Of a stretch of DNA of 64,000 nt, positions 53,198 through 62,363 are shown piece by piece. The DNA comes from Oscillospiraceae bacterium (lineage in GTDB: Bacteria; Bacillota; Clostridia; Oscillospirales; Ruminococcaceae). Location of the stretch: NCBI GenBank assembly GCA_020024285.1, contig JAHHTZ010000002.1, positions 186,001 through 250,000 of the forward strand, read 5' to 3'. The translations under genes and the position numbers were made by a program. Position 1 is the stretch's first letter; every line of letters starts with the position of its first letter. The notes below the pieces were generated by a model that ran no database searches, was not told the DNA's origin, and worked only from the letters and a program-made list of their open reading frames with translations.

Positions 53198-53755
53198 ATG
53201 CACACCATCGCAAATTCAAAAGAGGAAATACTCAACAGCAGCCGCCGGCTGATTCAGGAGCAGGGCTGGTCATCGATCAGCATTCGCTCTGTAGCGGCAC
53301 ATTGCGGGGTATCGGTCGGTTCGATCTACAATCATTTTTCCTCAAAGTCGGAGCTGGTCTGTGCGACTGTGGAGAGCATCTGGCGCGACATTTTTCACTA
53401 TCCCGGAAGTGCGATGCCGTTTGACGACACTCTGGCGTGTGTCCGCTGGCTCTACCGCAGAATGGCGTATGGCGATAAGCAATACCCCGATTTTTTCACG
53501 CTCCACTCTCTGAGCTTTTTGGACGTTGAGAAAGAGGATGGAAGACATCTGATGAAAAAGACGTGGCGTCATATTTTAGACGGACTGTGCCTTGTGCTGG
53601 AGCATGATCCCAAGATCCGCACGGATGCCTTCGACGAGCGATTTACAGCAGAAAAATTTGCAGGCATTCTCTTTTCCCTCATGCTGTCCGCCCTGCTCCA
53701 AAAAAATTATGATCCGTCCACTGCGATGGAGCTGGTGCGCAGAACATTATACTAA
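53198..53755 (+). CDS. TetR/AcrR family transcriptional regulator (third)
   Basis: The 185-residue protein has a TetR HTH at about 10-55, with AAHCGVSVGSIYNHFSSKSEL as recognition helix and following helix. I chose ATG 53198 since GAGGAGGG lies 6 bases upstream; a GTG at 53174 in frame is possible. It is followed by two small membrane proteins on the same strand after a hairpin, which it may control as in TetR-membrane protein pairs. Confidence 0.86.
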   Translation: MHTIANSKEEILNSSRRLIQEQGWSSISIRSVAAHCGVSVGSIYNHFSSKSELVCATVESIWRDIFHYPGSAMPFDDTLACVRWLYRRMAYGDKQYPDFFTLHSLSFLDVEKEDGRHLMKKTWRHILDGLCLVLEHDPKIRTDAFDERFTAEKFAGILFSLMLSALLQKNYDPSTAMELVRRTLY

Positions 53756-53758
53756 AAA

Positions 53759-53786
53759 ACATACCCACATTTTGTGGGTATATTTA
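53759..53786 (+). terminator. Hairpin after the third TetR gene
   Basis: ATACCCACA at 53761-53769 pairs with TGTGGGTAT, followed by ATTT. The T-run is weak, so it may be only partly effective. Confidence 0.6.
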
Positions 53787-53826
53787 AGCGGAAAAATGAA
53801 CAATGTTCACTGAAGGGAATGAAGAA

Positions 53827-54264
53827 ATGAAGGTAAGGAAAAATACACTCCTGATGCTCGCCTGCGTTGTGTGGACTGTGGCAGGATTTCAGGTGCTTCA
53901 CATCGGGATAAAAGCATATCAAAACGACAGGACGATCTATAATATCATGATTTCCCTTTTGATTTTTCTCCTATTTGAGCACTTTGTTTTCGGAAAATTA
54001 GTTGCAAAGCACACAGCAAGAATAGAAGGCTATGGCGACAAACCACAATTTTTCTATAAATTTTTCGACGGAAAATCCTTTGCGATCATGGTAGTCATGA
54101 TGTCAGGCGGGATATGGCTTCGCACGTCAAATCTTGTAACGGAACATTTCATCGCAGTCTTTTACTCCGGATTGGGAAGTGCACTGCTGCTTGCAGGGAT
54201 TTTGTTTGGCATAAACTTCAAAAAAGCAGTTTTTTTGGATTCAGCACAAAAGAAACTTCATTGA
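53827..54264 (+). CDS. Small membrane protein, four predicted spans
   Basis: This 145-residue protein has four hydrophobic helices (about 6-26, 39-57, 85-100 and 112-134) and no family I can name. ATG 53827 is preferred because GAAGGG lies 8 bases ahead; an in-frame ATG at 53803 is also possible. The next membrane gene starts 13 bases after its stop, so they are co-transcribed. Together with the TetR gene they resemble a regulator plus membrane-protein set. Confidence 0.65.
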   Translation: MKVRKNTLLMLACVVWTVAGFQVLHIGIKAYQNDRTIYNIMISLLIFLLFEHFVFGKLVAKHTARIEGYGDKPQFFYKFFDGKSFAIMVVMMSGGIWLRTSNLVTEHFIAVFYSGLGSALLLAGILFGINFKKAVFLDSAQKKLH

Positions 54265-54277
54265 GAAAGGAAATTGT

Positions 54278-54943
54278 ATGAGAGCAATTGGAGAAACCGC
54301 ATTCGACATCGTTTATTTAAGTTTCGTTATTATCATTGGGATTCTAATGATTCGCGCAAGCGGGAAGAACAAGCAATTTCGCCTGTTTGGACTGATGGCT
54401 GTGGTATTGGGTGCAGGAGATGCATTCCATCTTGTCCCTCGCGCCATCGCCCTGTGCACCAATGATTTCGAGCGGTATACAGCAGCCTTGGGACTTGGCA
54501 AATGGATCACGTCCATCACCATGACGATCTTTTACATCTTATTGTATTTTGTATGGAGGCGCAGGTATCAGGTGGAGGGACACAACAAGCTGACGGCTGC
54601 CGTGTATGGGTTATCCGGAGCAAGGATCATCCTGTGCATGATGCCACAGAATCAGTGGCTGAGTGATTCCTCCCCTCTTTCCTGGGGGATATACCGCAAC
54701 ATCCCGTTTTTGCTCCTTGGACTTCTAATCATTGTGCTCTTCTATCGAAGTGCACACCAGCACCAGGATCGATCCTTCCGCTGGATGTGGCTGACCATCG
54801 TGCTGAGCTTTGGCTTTTATATTCCGGTAGTGCTGTGGGCAGATACCCTTCCCGCAATCGGGATGCTGATGATCCCGAAAACGTGCGCCTATGTATGGAC
54901 TGTGATGATCGGATATCAGGCAATGAAAAAGGAATGCAATTAG
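54278..54943 (+). CDS. Membrane protein, about seven predicted spans
   Basis: This 221-residue protein is not recognised. It has roughly seven hydrophobic helices with short loops. The first starts near residue 8, and a GDAFHLVPR motif in span 2 carries a buried-looking Asp and His pair. A GAAAGGAAATT site precedes ATG 54278. It is the last gene of the TetR-membrane set. I see no transporter signature. Confidence 0.68.
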   Translation: MRAIGETAFDIVYLSFVIIIGILMIRASGKNKQFRLFGLMAVVLGAGDAFHLVPRAIALCTNDFERYTAALGLGKWITSITMTIFYILLYFVWRRRYQVEGHNKLTAAVYGLSGARIILCMMPQNQWLSDSSPLSWGIYRNIPFLLLGLLIIVLFYRSAHQHQDRSFRWMWLTIVLSFGFYIPVVLWADTLPAIGMLMIPKTCAYVWTVMIGYQAMKKECN

Positions 54944-55067
54944 AGGGATTTTATGAAACAGATACATCAATACAGCGCCATTTTATGTGCTTCCTGCAAC
55001 GGCATAAGGTGTATTTTACCATAGATTCACCGAAAACATCCTTAGATAATCACCAAAAACGGGCGCA

Positions 55068-55103
55068 AAAAAGCCGGAAATCTTCTCTAAGATTTCCGGC
55101 TTG
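55068..55103 (-). terminator. Terminator of the DUF7010 gene
   Basis: AAGCCGGAAATCTT (55071-55084) pairs with AAGATTTCCGGCTT (55089-55102). On the minus strand it is followed by a run of Ts, so it ends the gene at 55174. Confidence 0.85.
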
Positions 55104-55173
55104 ATGTGTCACGATAGGGTGGCAATATTCCGTTTTCGTATTAAGGAGAGGCATAGCCTTTTAGGAAATTGCT

Positions 55174-55707
55174 TTAATTTGGCATTTTTCGCACTTCCAC
55201 AAACAGTGAAATGCTGAACAATACTTCAATAGCCAGCATTACACCTGCAACTGCTCTGGCAGAATACAGAGAACCTATAGCCAGTGATAAAATCGGAATC
55301 GCTATTGCAAATACTCGATAGCTTATTGATTTATATAGCCACGAATAAGGGAGTAAGTGAGCACCAAATATCATAGCATAAACCATTACCATTTTTTGAG
55401 GAACAGAGCTAAACACCCACATAACGATGAGCAAATATAAGAATTGATTCAAAGTAAATAGAAAGCCGAGGTTTTCGAGAGGATTACTTTTATCGAATAT
55501 ATCTACCTTGAGAAGTTTCCCTATGATCCAGGCAAGTGGCATGAGAGGACACGAACAACAAAATACGAATATGTTCTGCTGCCGAATGGGAAATCCCAAC
55601 GAAGTCACCACCAGAATAAGCAGCCAAATAATTACAGAAGCACATATAAACGGCAATCCCTTTTTTTGATTTGTAGAAATACCGTTTCTTAAATCATCTA
55701 AACTCAT
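55174..55707 (-). CDS. DUF7010-like membrane protein
   Basis: The 177-residue protein has about six hydrophobic segments and an N-terminal SLDDLRNGI...KKGLPFICASVIIW pattern that fits the DUF7010 group of integral membrane proteins of unknown function. GGGAGGACC precedes the ATG at 55707. It lies just left of the integrated element and probably belongs to the chromosome, although it could also be the first cargo gene. Confidence 0.6.
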   Translation of the reverse strand: MSLDDLRNGISTNQKKGLPFICASVIIWLLILVVTSLGFPIRQQNIFVFCCSCPLMPLAWIIGKLLKVDIFDKSNPLENLGFLFTLNQFLYLLIVMWVFSSVPQKMVMVYAMIFGAHLLPYSWLYKSISYRVFAIAIPILSLAIGSLYSARAVAGVMLAIEVLFSISLFVEVRKMPN

Positions 55708-55788
55708 ATAATAGGTCCTCCCAATTTGGGGCGATAGCTTTTTGATAAATAGATCATAAGGCTAAATTTTAATCAGTGTAGCACATAA

Positions 55789-57801
55789 TTAAAAATAATT
55801 CAATCCATTATTTTCACTTGCAGATACACAATAGCTGCGAGAAATGGTCTTGCCTGTGTTTGTGTTTGGTGCTTCTTTATTAAGCATGAGCATTATGTTG
55901 GGGATGCTCTTACTGCTTCTGGAAAAATTTTTCTTCACAGATTCCAACACAGGGAGATGTACGCACTCATCACATTGGATCAAAACACAAACGAAAAACG
56001 CCCTCTCCCGCTCATAAATCGAGCGGGAGAGGGCGTTTGCTCTGAATGGAAAGGGAAATGATATGAGGATTCTTATTTGCGTGGATTTTTGATTGCAGCC
56101 TGTGCGGCCACTATGTACGGCAGGGGAGGAATCCCCTGCTTCAATAATTTTTGCCCCTTTCTTTCGTTTTCCATTTACAGAACAGTGAAGCGGGTCGTTA
56201 GAATCAACGTCAAATCGAAGATACCAGTCAAACCCATTTTCCGATGCAACGATTTTTTCCACAAATGCCTCAATCACACTGTCAGGAATATCCTCGTTTT
56301 CATCGTAGTGGGTGTACTGCTCCAAGGCGTATTCCAAAACCGTGATCTTCTCCCGATAGTCTTCGATCTCCGGCTCATTCTGCACAGCTGAAAGCTCCGC
56401 AATCTCTTTTTTCAGTATGTTCAGCTTCGGTTCCAGATCCTCACTTTTCTGCTTAAACAGTTCCCGGCTGATTTCTCCATCTGCCCGCATTTCCACATAG
56501 GTATCCAGTTTCTTGCTGAGCCTTTCATATTCTGTGGTTTTCTGCTGCAGAAGTTCTTCTGTATCTTCTTTCTCTTCTGCATCACCTATATGGGCTTCCA
56601 GCATAGAATTTGTAAGAGCAAGTACCTTCTCCTTATCAGCGAGATAAGTCCTGAAAATATGGTTTGCCATCATTTGCAGCTTCCACTCTGGGATCATCGG
56701 TGTTTTACATATCCCATCCAATGATAACCCTTTTTTCTTCCGGCTCTCATAGGAGCCGGTGCGTACAGAGTTGTAGCATTGGTAAGCAGCATTGACTGCG
56801 CCGCCTTGCCTTGTCCAAACTCGTTTGCTGAAACGATGCCCACAGGCACAGACGAGTAGCTTTCCCCATACGGTTGTCCTTGGTTTTTTACCTGTTGTCC
56901 TTCGCCCGGAATTGAGATTTTTGCATTTGCTCCTTTTGCTGTTCATAATCTTTTGCACCCTTTCGTATTCTTCGACAGTAACGATGGTTTCGTGAGTTCC
57001 CTGCACAGTCAGAAACTCAACATCACCGTAATTGTTAATTTTCTTCTGCTTGAGATAGTCCGGCGTATATTGCTTGTGATAGGTAATAATGCCACAGTAG
57101 AAGCTGTTTTTCAGAATGTGAGAGATCACCGTCGGAAACCATCTTGATTTCCCTTGAGAAGTGAGCCGCCCACGCTTTTCCAGTTCATTTTGGATTTTTG
57201 AAAGTCCATATCCGTCCAGGTATATATCATAAATCATACGCACCGTCTTGGCTTGTTCCGGATTAATAAGCAATTCTTTACCCACACGGTCATAGCCTAA
57301 AATATTTCCGTTTCCGTATAAAACGCCGTTTTTCATTGATGTTTCCTGTCCGCTTTTCACACGAACGGAGGTCTTTCTGCTTTCATCCTGTGCAAGCGTT
57401 GCCATAATCGTCAGGCGAAGTTCGCCATCGCTGTCAAAGGTTTTGATATTATCATTGATGAAAAACACCTCAACCTTGTAATCCTTCAGCAATCGGGTAT
57501 ATTGCAGGGTATCTACTGTATTTCTGGCAAAACGGGAAACCTCACGAGTAATGATCATATCGAACTTCTTCTTTTTTGCATCACGGATCATCTGTAAAAA
57601 TTGTGGGCGTTTTTCGGCAGATGTACCGGTAATGCCTTCATCAATATATTGCGCTGTCAATGTCCAGTTTGGTCTGGCATCCAAAATAGGCTTGTACCAG
57701 TCAAGCTGATTTTCAAGCGCTGAAAGCTGTGCTTCGTGTTCGGTTGAAACACGAGCATAAATGGCAACTCTGCGCTTATCAAAATCACTATTGTTGATCA
57801 A
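55789..57801 (-). CDS. Large serine recombinase (site-specific integrase)
   Basis: The 670-residue protein has a resolvase catalytic domain (RVAIYARVST, nucleophile Ser 19; REVSRFARN near 85-93), the recombinase domain (about 160-260) and a zinc-ribbon domain near 310-370 with C-x-C and later Cys. A coiled-coil follows near 420-480. It mediates integration and excision. The start is TTG 57801 with AAGGAGG upstream; it overlaps the stop of the small gene before it. The last 95 or so residues (576-670) run through a perfect hairpin and look like an unusual tail, probably non-family sequence. Confidence 0.9.
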   Translation of the reverse strand: MINNSDFDKRRVAIYARVSTEHEAQLSALENQLDWYKPILDARPNWTLTAQYIDEGITGTSAEKRPQFLQMIRDAKKKKFDMIITREVSRFARNTVDTLQYTRLLKDYKVEVFFINDNIKTFDSDGELRLTIMATLAQDESRKTSVRVKSGQETSMKNGVLYGNGNILGYDRVGKELLINPEQAKTVRMIYDIYLDGYGLSKIQNELEKRGRLTSQGKSRWFPTVISHILKNSFYCGIITYHKQYTPDYLKQKKINNYGDVEFLTVQGTHETIVTVEEYERVQKIMNSKRSKCKNLNSGRRTTGKKPRTTVWGKLLVCACGHRFSKRVWTRQGGAVNAAYQCYNSVRTGSYESRKKKGLSLDGICKTPMIPEWKLQMMANHIFRTYLADKEKVLALTNSMLEAHIGDAEEKEDTEELLQQKTTEYERLSKKLDTYVEMRADGEISRELFKQKSEDLEPKLNILKKEIAELSAVQNEPEIEDYREKITVLEYALEQYTHYDENEDIPDSVIEAFVEKIVASENGFDWYLRFDVDSNDPLHCSVNGKRKKGAKIIEAGDSSPAVHSGRTGCNQKSTQIRILISFPFPFRANALSRSIYERERAFFVCVLIQCDECVHLPVLESVKKNFSRSSKSIPNIMLMLNKEAPNTNTGKTISRSYCVSASENNGLNYF
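55991..56038 (-). terminator. Perfect-stem terminator inside the recombinase 3' tail
   Basis: An 18-bp arm at 55996-56013 pairs perfectly with 56021-56038 around a 7-base loop, and on the minus strand runs into TTTTTCG and TTTG. It lies within the long 3' extension of the recombinase reading frame, which suggests the usual gene end is near 56040. Confidence 0.8.
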
Positions 57802-57980
57802 GCTGCATCCTCCTTTTCATCGTATTCAACGAAAGCAGATAAATCTACAAGCTCTGCATAATCGTTCAGGATATTATGAAACATAAACTTTGGGATTTGC
57901 CCATCTTTGTAAAGCTGTTCAATAAGCTTCAAAGCGGCAAAATAATAAGCGCTGTCTTTTCTCTTTTTGATTATATTCAT
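57798..57980 (-). CDS. Small SHOCT-like protein
   Basis: This 60-residue protein has the ALKLIEQLYKDGQIPKFMFHNIL pattern of the SHOCT-type short helix pair, often found just before large serine recombinases in clostridial elements. GAGGAGG lies about 9 bases ahead of ATG 57980. Its stop overlaps the recombinase TTG start, so translation is coupled. Its role is unknown and might be to modulate recombinase expression or oligomerisation. Confidence 0.75.
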   Translation of the reverse strand: MNIIKKRKDSAYYFAALKLIEQLYKDGQIPKFMFHNILNDYAELVDLSAFVEYDEKEDAA

Positions 57981-58010
57981 AAATGGAGACCTCCTCAAAT
58001 GTGTGGATTT

Positions 58011-58859
58011 TTATCTGGCATCACGGTTATGCTGCCGCTTGCGATATCGTGCTTCGCACATCTTTACGATTTCTTCTTCCATTTGGACGGTGGTATAGTC
58101 CTTTGGGAAATACTTCCGTATGCGCTCCGTGGGGATTTTCAGCTTTTCTTTCTGATTGGCTTTTTCCTCACTCATCACGGCATAAATCACATCGGCGTTC
58201 AGCCGTCCCTCACGGCTGAAATTGTGCAGGCGAATAGCCTGCGACAAAGATGGTGTACAGTCGGCATATTCCATTTCAGAAAGCAGATTTTTTTGCTCTT
58301 GCTCCGTTAAGTACGACAGTTCAACTGCCGGAGTGAAGGCAATTTTATGTTCGTCTACCATTTGGAGCAGCGGAGGGATGAGGTAGGTCAGGCGGATATA
58401 TCGGCGCACTTGATTTTTGCTTTCTCCATTTTGTTCTCCAATAATTTCTGCTGTTTCTAACTTCCGCCCAAGTTGGGTGGAAGTTAAATCTGTTCTCTTT
58501 CCCTGTGCAGAAAGTGCATTCATTTTCATCCTGTAAGCGAACGCCTTTTCGCTGGGCAGGATATTCTCACGCTGCAAATTGCTGTCCACCAGTGCAATCA
58601 CCGCTTCGTTACGGTCAAGATTTCTGACGATGGCAGGGATGGTTTCCACACCCAAATATTCACAGGCAAATTTTCTGCGATGTCCGCTGACAATTTCATA
58701 GGTGCCATTTTCTGCTTCTCTTGCGATGATAGGTGTGATAATGCCGCTTTCGGAAATGCTTTCAATAAGCTGTTCCATTTGGACATCCATTGTGACCTTA
58801 AAGGGATTGTCCGGTGCGGAAACTAAGTTCGTAATTGGGATATTCTTTATCTCATTCAT
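58011..58859 (-). CDS. ParB/RepB-like partition protein
   Basis: The 282-residue protein has the ParB N-terminal domain (NPFKVTMDVQMEQLIESI and the YEIVSGHRRKFACEYLG motif with GHRR near 59-63, ENILPSEKAFAYR) followed by a helix-turn-helix region. ParB proteins bind DNA sites for segregation or regulation. Its presence fits an element that can replicate transiently after excision. It starts after ATGAAATTT-type leader sequence, 5 bases after the relaxase stop. Confidence 0.88.
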   Translation of the reverse strand: MNEIKNIPITNLVSAPDNPFKVTMDVQMEQLIESISESGIITPIIAREAENGTYEIVSGHRRKFACEYLGVETIPAIVRNLDRNEAVIALVDSNLQRENILPSEKAFAYRMKMNALSAQGKRTDLTSTQLGRKLETAEIIGEQNGESKNQVRRYIRLTYLIPPLLQMVDEHKIAFTPAVELSYLTEQEQKNLLSEMEYADCTPSLSQAIRLHNFSREGRLNADVIYAVMSEEKANQKEKLKIPTERIRKYFPKDYTTVQMEEEIVKMCEARYRKRQHNRDAR

Positions 58860-58864
58860 TAAAT

Positions 58865-60253
58865 TTACCTCATTTTTTCTCTGTGTTTTTGTTTCTGGGG
58901 GACTTCCAGTTCCTTCTGCAAAGCAATTGTTTGCCGTTCTGCTTGAATGCCCTCCTGCATTTTGGGAAGCTCATCTATAATGCGGTTGGCGGTTTTTAAG
59001 TCTTTCCGTAGCTGGGTGATTTCCGTGGTGAAGGTCGAATATTTTGTGCGCAGTTCTGCTTTTTCTGCCTCATTGTCACATCGGGTAATTCGGTCATAAA
59101 ACCGTCTGCGTTCCTTGCAGAGGGCTTCAATTTTGCTTTCCGTCGATGCAATAAAGCCTAGTACCTCATCCTCAGTGTGCAGCTTGTGTTTTCCTAACAG
59201 CGTAACTTTTTCTGTAAAGCGGTCAAGGAAACGGCAGGCTTCTTTCATCTCGGGAGACTGTGGTTTATAGCGATGATGATTTGGGTAAAGTCCCAGATAG
59301 TGACCGAATACAAGAAAAATTCCGGTCAACTGGGGCATTGTCTTTGTATGTTGAATGTTGCCTTTTAACCGATATGTTTTCTGCACCTTCGATCTGCCTT
59401 TTTCCTGCGGATACATAAATTCAGTCCACTGCCTTTTTACATAAGAGGGATTGCGGAGAATTTTCTGTTTAATTGCCTCCGGCTCGTAGTCCTCACCCAA
59501 ACGCCACAGTCGCACCGCCTTTTTGGAATGGATAGAGCGAATCGTTTGGTACTTATAGTTGGGATTGGCATCATACACATAGCCCATTTTGAGCAGAGCC
59601 AACCGGAAATGCTCTTGCGTATAGCTCATAGAAATTGCCTTGTTGATGGCGTCACGCATAAGGTTATAGTGTGTAGGCTCACCCCGTTTTTCTACTTCAT
59701 AGATCGGACGAGGGGTGTGACCTTTTGGCTTTTCAATGACAGAAAGTCCTCTTTGACGGCACATTTCATCGGACACCCTCCGTATCTGGGAGTAGGCTCG
59801 TTTACTGCAATCAAACTTTCTGCCATCGGTGTAGGATACGGAATTGACCACAAAATGATTGTGCAGATGGTCTTTATCCAGGTGGGTTGTGACCAGTACC
59901 TGATAACGACTGCCCCACAAATGCCTTGCCAGATTTACACCGATTTCGTGGCACTCTTGCGGGGTGACCTCTCCTGGCTTGAAACTCTGATAAGCGTGAA
60001 TGGCAAGGATACCTCTGGTCTTTCCAAACTGCTGTTTGATGCTTTGCATTTCCCTGTAAGCGTTCTCGGCAGAGCAGGCAACGCCGGTAACGAAGGCGGT
60101 GGTTTCGTCATATCGGGTGACCTTTTGAGGACGGGCGGCATAGTGCAGCACCGCCCAAAGGTCATCATCTATCTCTGTTTTCTGTGGATTTCGGGCATAG
60201 TCCAGAACCCTTTTTAGGTTATCTTTGATAGTCCAAATCTTCGTTGTTGCCAT
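58865..60253 (-). CDS. Relaxase (MobP-type) of the mobilizable element
   Basis: The relaxase nicks oriT to start transfer. The roughly 462-residue protein has the three-His metal motif HLDKDHLHNHF near 124-134, with a Tyr in the N-terminal region (YARNPQK) as expected for MobP-type enzymes. A C-terminal coiled-coil region (about 370-450) may bind DNA or partner proteins. ATG 60253 is chosen because GAGGG lies 9 bases upstream; an ATG at 60259 is also possible and overlaps the mobC stop. Elements of this class are mobilised by the conjugation machinery of another element. Confidence 0.9.
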   Translation of the reverse strand: MATTKIWTIKDNLKRVLDYARNPQKTEIDDDLWAVLHYAARPQKVTRYDETTAFVTGVACSAENAYREMQSIKQQFGKTRGILAIHAYQSFKPGEVTPQECHEIGVNLARHLWGSRYQVLVTTHLDKDHLHNHFVVNSVSYTDGRKFDCSKRAYSQIRRVSDEMCRQRGLSVIEKPKGHTPRPIYEVEKRGEPTHYNLMRDAINKAISMSYTQEHFRLALLKMGYVYDANPNYKYQTIRSIHSKKAVRLWRLGEDYEPEAIKQKILRNPSYVKRQWTEFMYPQEKGRSKVQKTYRLKGNIQHTKTMPQLTGIFLVFGHYLGLYPNHHRYKPQSPEMKEACRFLDRFTEKVTLLGKHKLHTEDEVLGFIASTESKIEALCKERRRFYDRITRCDNEAEKAELRTKYSTFTTEITQLRKDLKTANRIIDELPKMQEGIQAERQTIALQKELEVPQKQKHREKMR

Positions 60254-60255
60254 TT

Positions 60256-60543
60256 TCATTCACCCTCTTTCTCATATAAAACGAAGCGTATTTCTTCTAA
60301 AAAGCCTTGCAGATATTCTTGAAATTGCCGATCCTTTTGATCACCAAAATCATCTATCATCAGTTCAATTTCAAAGCACAGCCAGTGTAGATCGGCTGGA
60401 AATTCCTTTGGCTGAGCTCCTTTTATCAGCTCACGGATATAACTGGAAACAGACATTTTACACCGGTTCGCATTGCGTAAAATTTTCTGTTTTTCTTGTT
60501 CTGTCACCCGGATCTGAATGACCTTATCTCTTTCTGTTTTCAA
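60256..60543 (-). CDS. mobC: MobC-like mobilization protein
   Basis: The 95-residue protein has an N-terminal ribbon-helix-helix pattern (VIQIRVTEQEKQKIL...MSVSSYIRELI) as in MobC/relaxosome accessory proteins that open or bend oriT DNA. It overlaps the relaxase start by 1-4 bases, so the two form a coupled pair. The putative oriT lies just upstream of it. Confidence 0.85.
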   Translation of the reverse strand: MKTERDKVIQIRVTEQEKQKILRNANRCKMSVSSYIRELIKGAQPKEFPADLHWLCFEIELMIDDFGDQKDRQFQEYLQGFLEEIRFVLYEKEGE

Positions 60544-60574
60544 AAAATCACCTTTCCTTTTATTGGGGTTTCAG

Positions 60575-60676
60575 GGGCAAATGCGCCTTATACAGCACCG
60601 ACCCCCTGGGTGGGGCTGCGGGGAATGTGCATTACATTCCCTATGCTCGTTACCCAACACGCCAGTGTTGTGGGTT
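60575..60676 (+). other. Putative origin of transfer (oriT)
   Basis: Upstream of mobC lies TGCGCCTTA (60582-60590), close to the IncQ/pIP501-type nick core (TGCGCCCTTA). Three structured pieces follow: CCCC/GGGG at 60602-60615, GGGAATGT-GCATT-ACATTCCC (60621-60641) and ACCCAACAC/GTGTTGTGGGT (60652-60675, one bulge). The position and motif suggest oriT; the nick site is inferred. Confidence 0.5.
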
Positions 60677-60754
60677 ATTCTTCCTCTTACTACGCAACAA
60701 CGCATTGTGAGCGGTGCTTGCATACTTCTCTTGTTGGCAATTACCGCTATCTTT

Positions 60755-61756
60755 TCATTGTTGCGTACTTGTCCCGGTTATTGCCCAAAAGCTCTGGTTT
60801 CCTTGGCGATAGCTGCGGATACCCAAGTTTTTCTTGGCATCTGTTACAGTGCGAAAACTGATGCCGAGGTTTTCAAAATATGCTTTGACCTGCACGGCGG
60901 GCATATCTTTTTCGGACAGTAAATCTGTCAGAAGTTCCTCAGCCTGATTGAGCTTCTTCTTTTTCTCGGAGCTGACGATTCCAAACAGGTCATCCGGGTC
61001 GATTTCTTCTTGTCGTGTCCATTCCACCCTGTCAGATAGCTCATAAATGCAGGCGGCTCCTGCCGCTGCAAGGTTACTCTTGATATGCACCATAATGCGT
61101 TCCGTCTTTGCTCCTTTGCGTTTGCCAACCGAGAGGATAGATCGTACCGCACCTGCTACATCCACAGAGCCATTGGTTCGGTAGAGAGAAGCGGTTCCCT
61201 GCATCTTGTTCATATGGGAAACGATCAGAATTGCGCAGCCTGTTCGGCTGGCTACCTCATAGAGGGGACGGAAAGAGGCTCTTACCTCGTTAGCCTGATT
61301 GATACTGACATCGTGACCGATATAGGCAGATAGGGGATCAAGGATCATCAGACGTGCACCGGTCTGCGTAATGGCTTCTTCAATGCGTTCGTCTGTGAAA
61401 CAGAGCGGGTATTCCCGTTCGTCGATAAACTTGATATTTTTACAATTCGCTCCTGCTTCCACCAGCCGTGGCTTGATGGTATCGCTGAGTCCGTCCTCTG
61501 CTGTCTGGTATAGAACGGTCATTGGCTCCAAAGGCTCTTCGGAAAACGGCATTGGTGTGACGGTAGACAAGCGGGAAGCAAGATCCAAAGAAAGCATTGT
61601 TTTGCCACAGCCGGGATCTCCCTGCAAAATAGTGACCTTGCCAAAGGGAATATAGGGATACCACAGCCATTCCACCGGCGTAACAGGGACTTGCTCCATA
61701 TCCAGGATGGATAAAGGCTTGTTGCTGATATGTTCTTTTTCGGAATTTGTGTACAT
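60755..61756 (-). CDS. RepA-like AAA/RecA-fold ATPase
   Basis: The 333-residue protein has Walker A GDPGCGKT at 46-53, a Walker B near 130-137 (RLMILDPLS) and IVSHMNK near 180-186, as in the RepA/RSF1010-type hexameric helicase family. The C-terminal 80 residues include a winged-helix-like segment. It would unwind DNA at an element replication origin, likely the spaced repeats around 62.4 kb. It is followed by mobC and the putative oriT on the same strand, but read away from them. Confidence 0.8.
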   Translation of the reverse strand: MYTNSEKEHISNKPLSILDMEQVPVTPVEWLWYPYIPFGKVTILQGDPGCGKTMLSLDLASRLSTVTPMPFSEEPLEPMTVLYQTAEDGLSDTIKPRLVEAGANCKNIKFIDEREYPLCFTDERIEEAITQTGARLMILDPLSAYIGHDVSINQANEVRASFRPLYEVASRTGCAILIVSHMNKMQGTASLYRTNGSVDVAGAVRSILSVGKRKGAKTERIMVHIKSNLAAAGAACIYELSDRVEWTRQEEIDPDDLFGIVSSEKKKKLNQAEELLTDLLSEKDMPAVQVKAYFENLGISFRTVTDAKKNLGIRSYRQGNQSFWAITGTSTQQ

Positions 61757-61892
61757 TCTGGTGTACCTCCTTGTTTTTGTAGTGATTGGGTGCGCAAATG
61801 GGCGTTTACGCTCCCTGTGAGAGTCTTAAAAAACACAGTGGTAAAATTACCCTCAAAATGCTCATAGCCTGTTTTGGTGGTAAAAGGGTGCG
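61757..61892. other. Short intergenic region
   Basis: About 136 bases between the ATPase gene and the small Cys-rich gene hold a GGAGG-type site just ahead of the ATPase start and no other feature I can see. Confidence 0.5.
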
Positions 61893-62099
61893 TTATTTAC
61901 CCGATTTTCCACTTGCATTTTGAGTGTAGTAAACGGCTCGCTTTGATAAATGTCGGGGACATTCAATGACTAATGCACGAAAACTCTGCTTACAGTCGTT
62001 TACACATCCACGGCATAGGTTATTGTAGGTTCGCCGTTTTGTTTTCGGATGCAGGAAGAACGCCCACTCTTCCCGCATCCGTTTTGATAACCTGGGCAT
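61893..62099 (-). CDS. Small Cys-rich element protein
   Basis: The 68-residue protein has a C-x-x-C-x-x-x-C cluster near residues 29-36 (CRGCVNDC) and a further Cys near 47, so it may bind zinc. ATG 62099 is used since GGAG precedes it by 8 bases; a longer start at 62132 is possible. Such small Cys-rich proteins are frequent next to RepA-like genes in clostridial elements. Function unknown. Confidence 0.6.
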   Translation of the reverse strand: MPRLSKRMREEWAFFLHPKTKRRTYNNLCRGCVNDCKQSFRALVIECPRHLSKRAVYYTQNASGKSGK

Positions 62100-62363
62100 T
62101 GTAAAAACTCCTTTCCCAAAATTCATATCCAAAGCAGATATGTAAAAGCCGTTCTACCCGTGGTCGTTGCAATCCCATTCAAGCGACACCGCCTTGCTCC
62201 TGCTGATAGGTGCAGCAATCTTCGCAAAGTCATGTCCCCAACGGACGGTCATTCAATTTTCAAGGTGCAATTGAGGGAAGCATTTTGCTCCCCAATGGGT
62301 AGGCAACGAGAAAGGGCATTTTTCCGAGTTTTTCAAAAATTTTTTTATTTTTGTGCAAAATGT

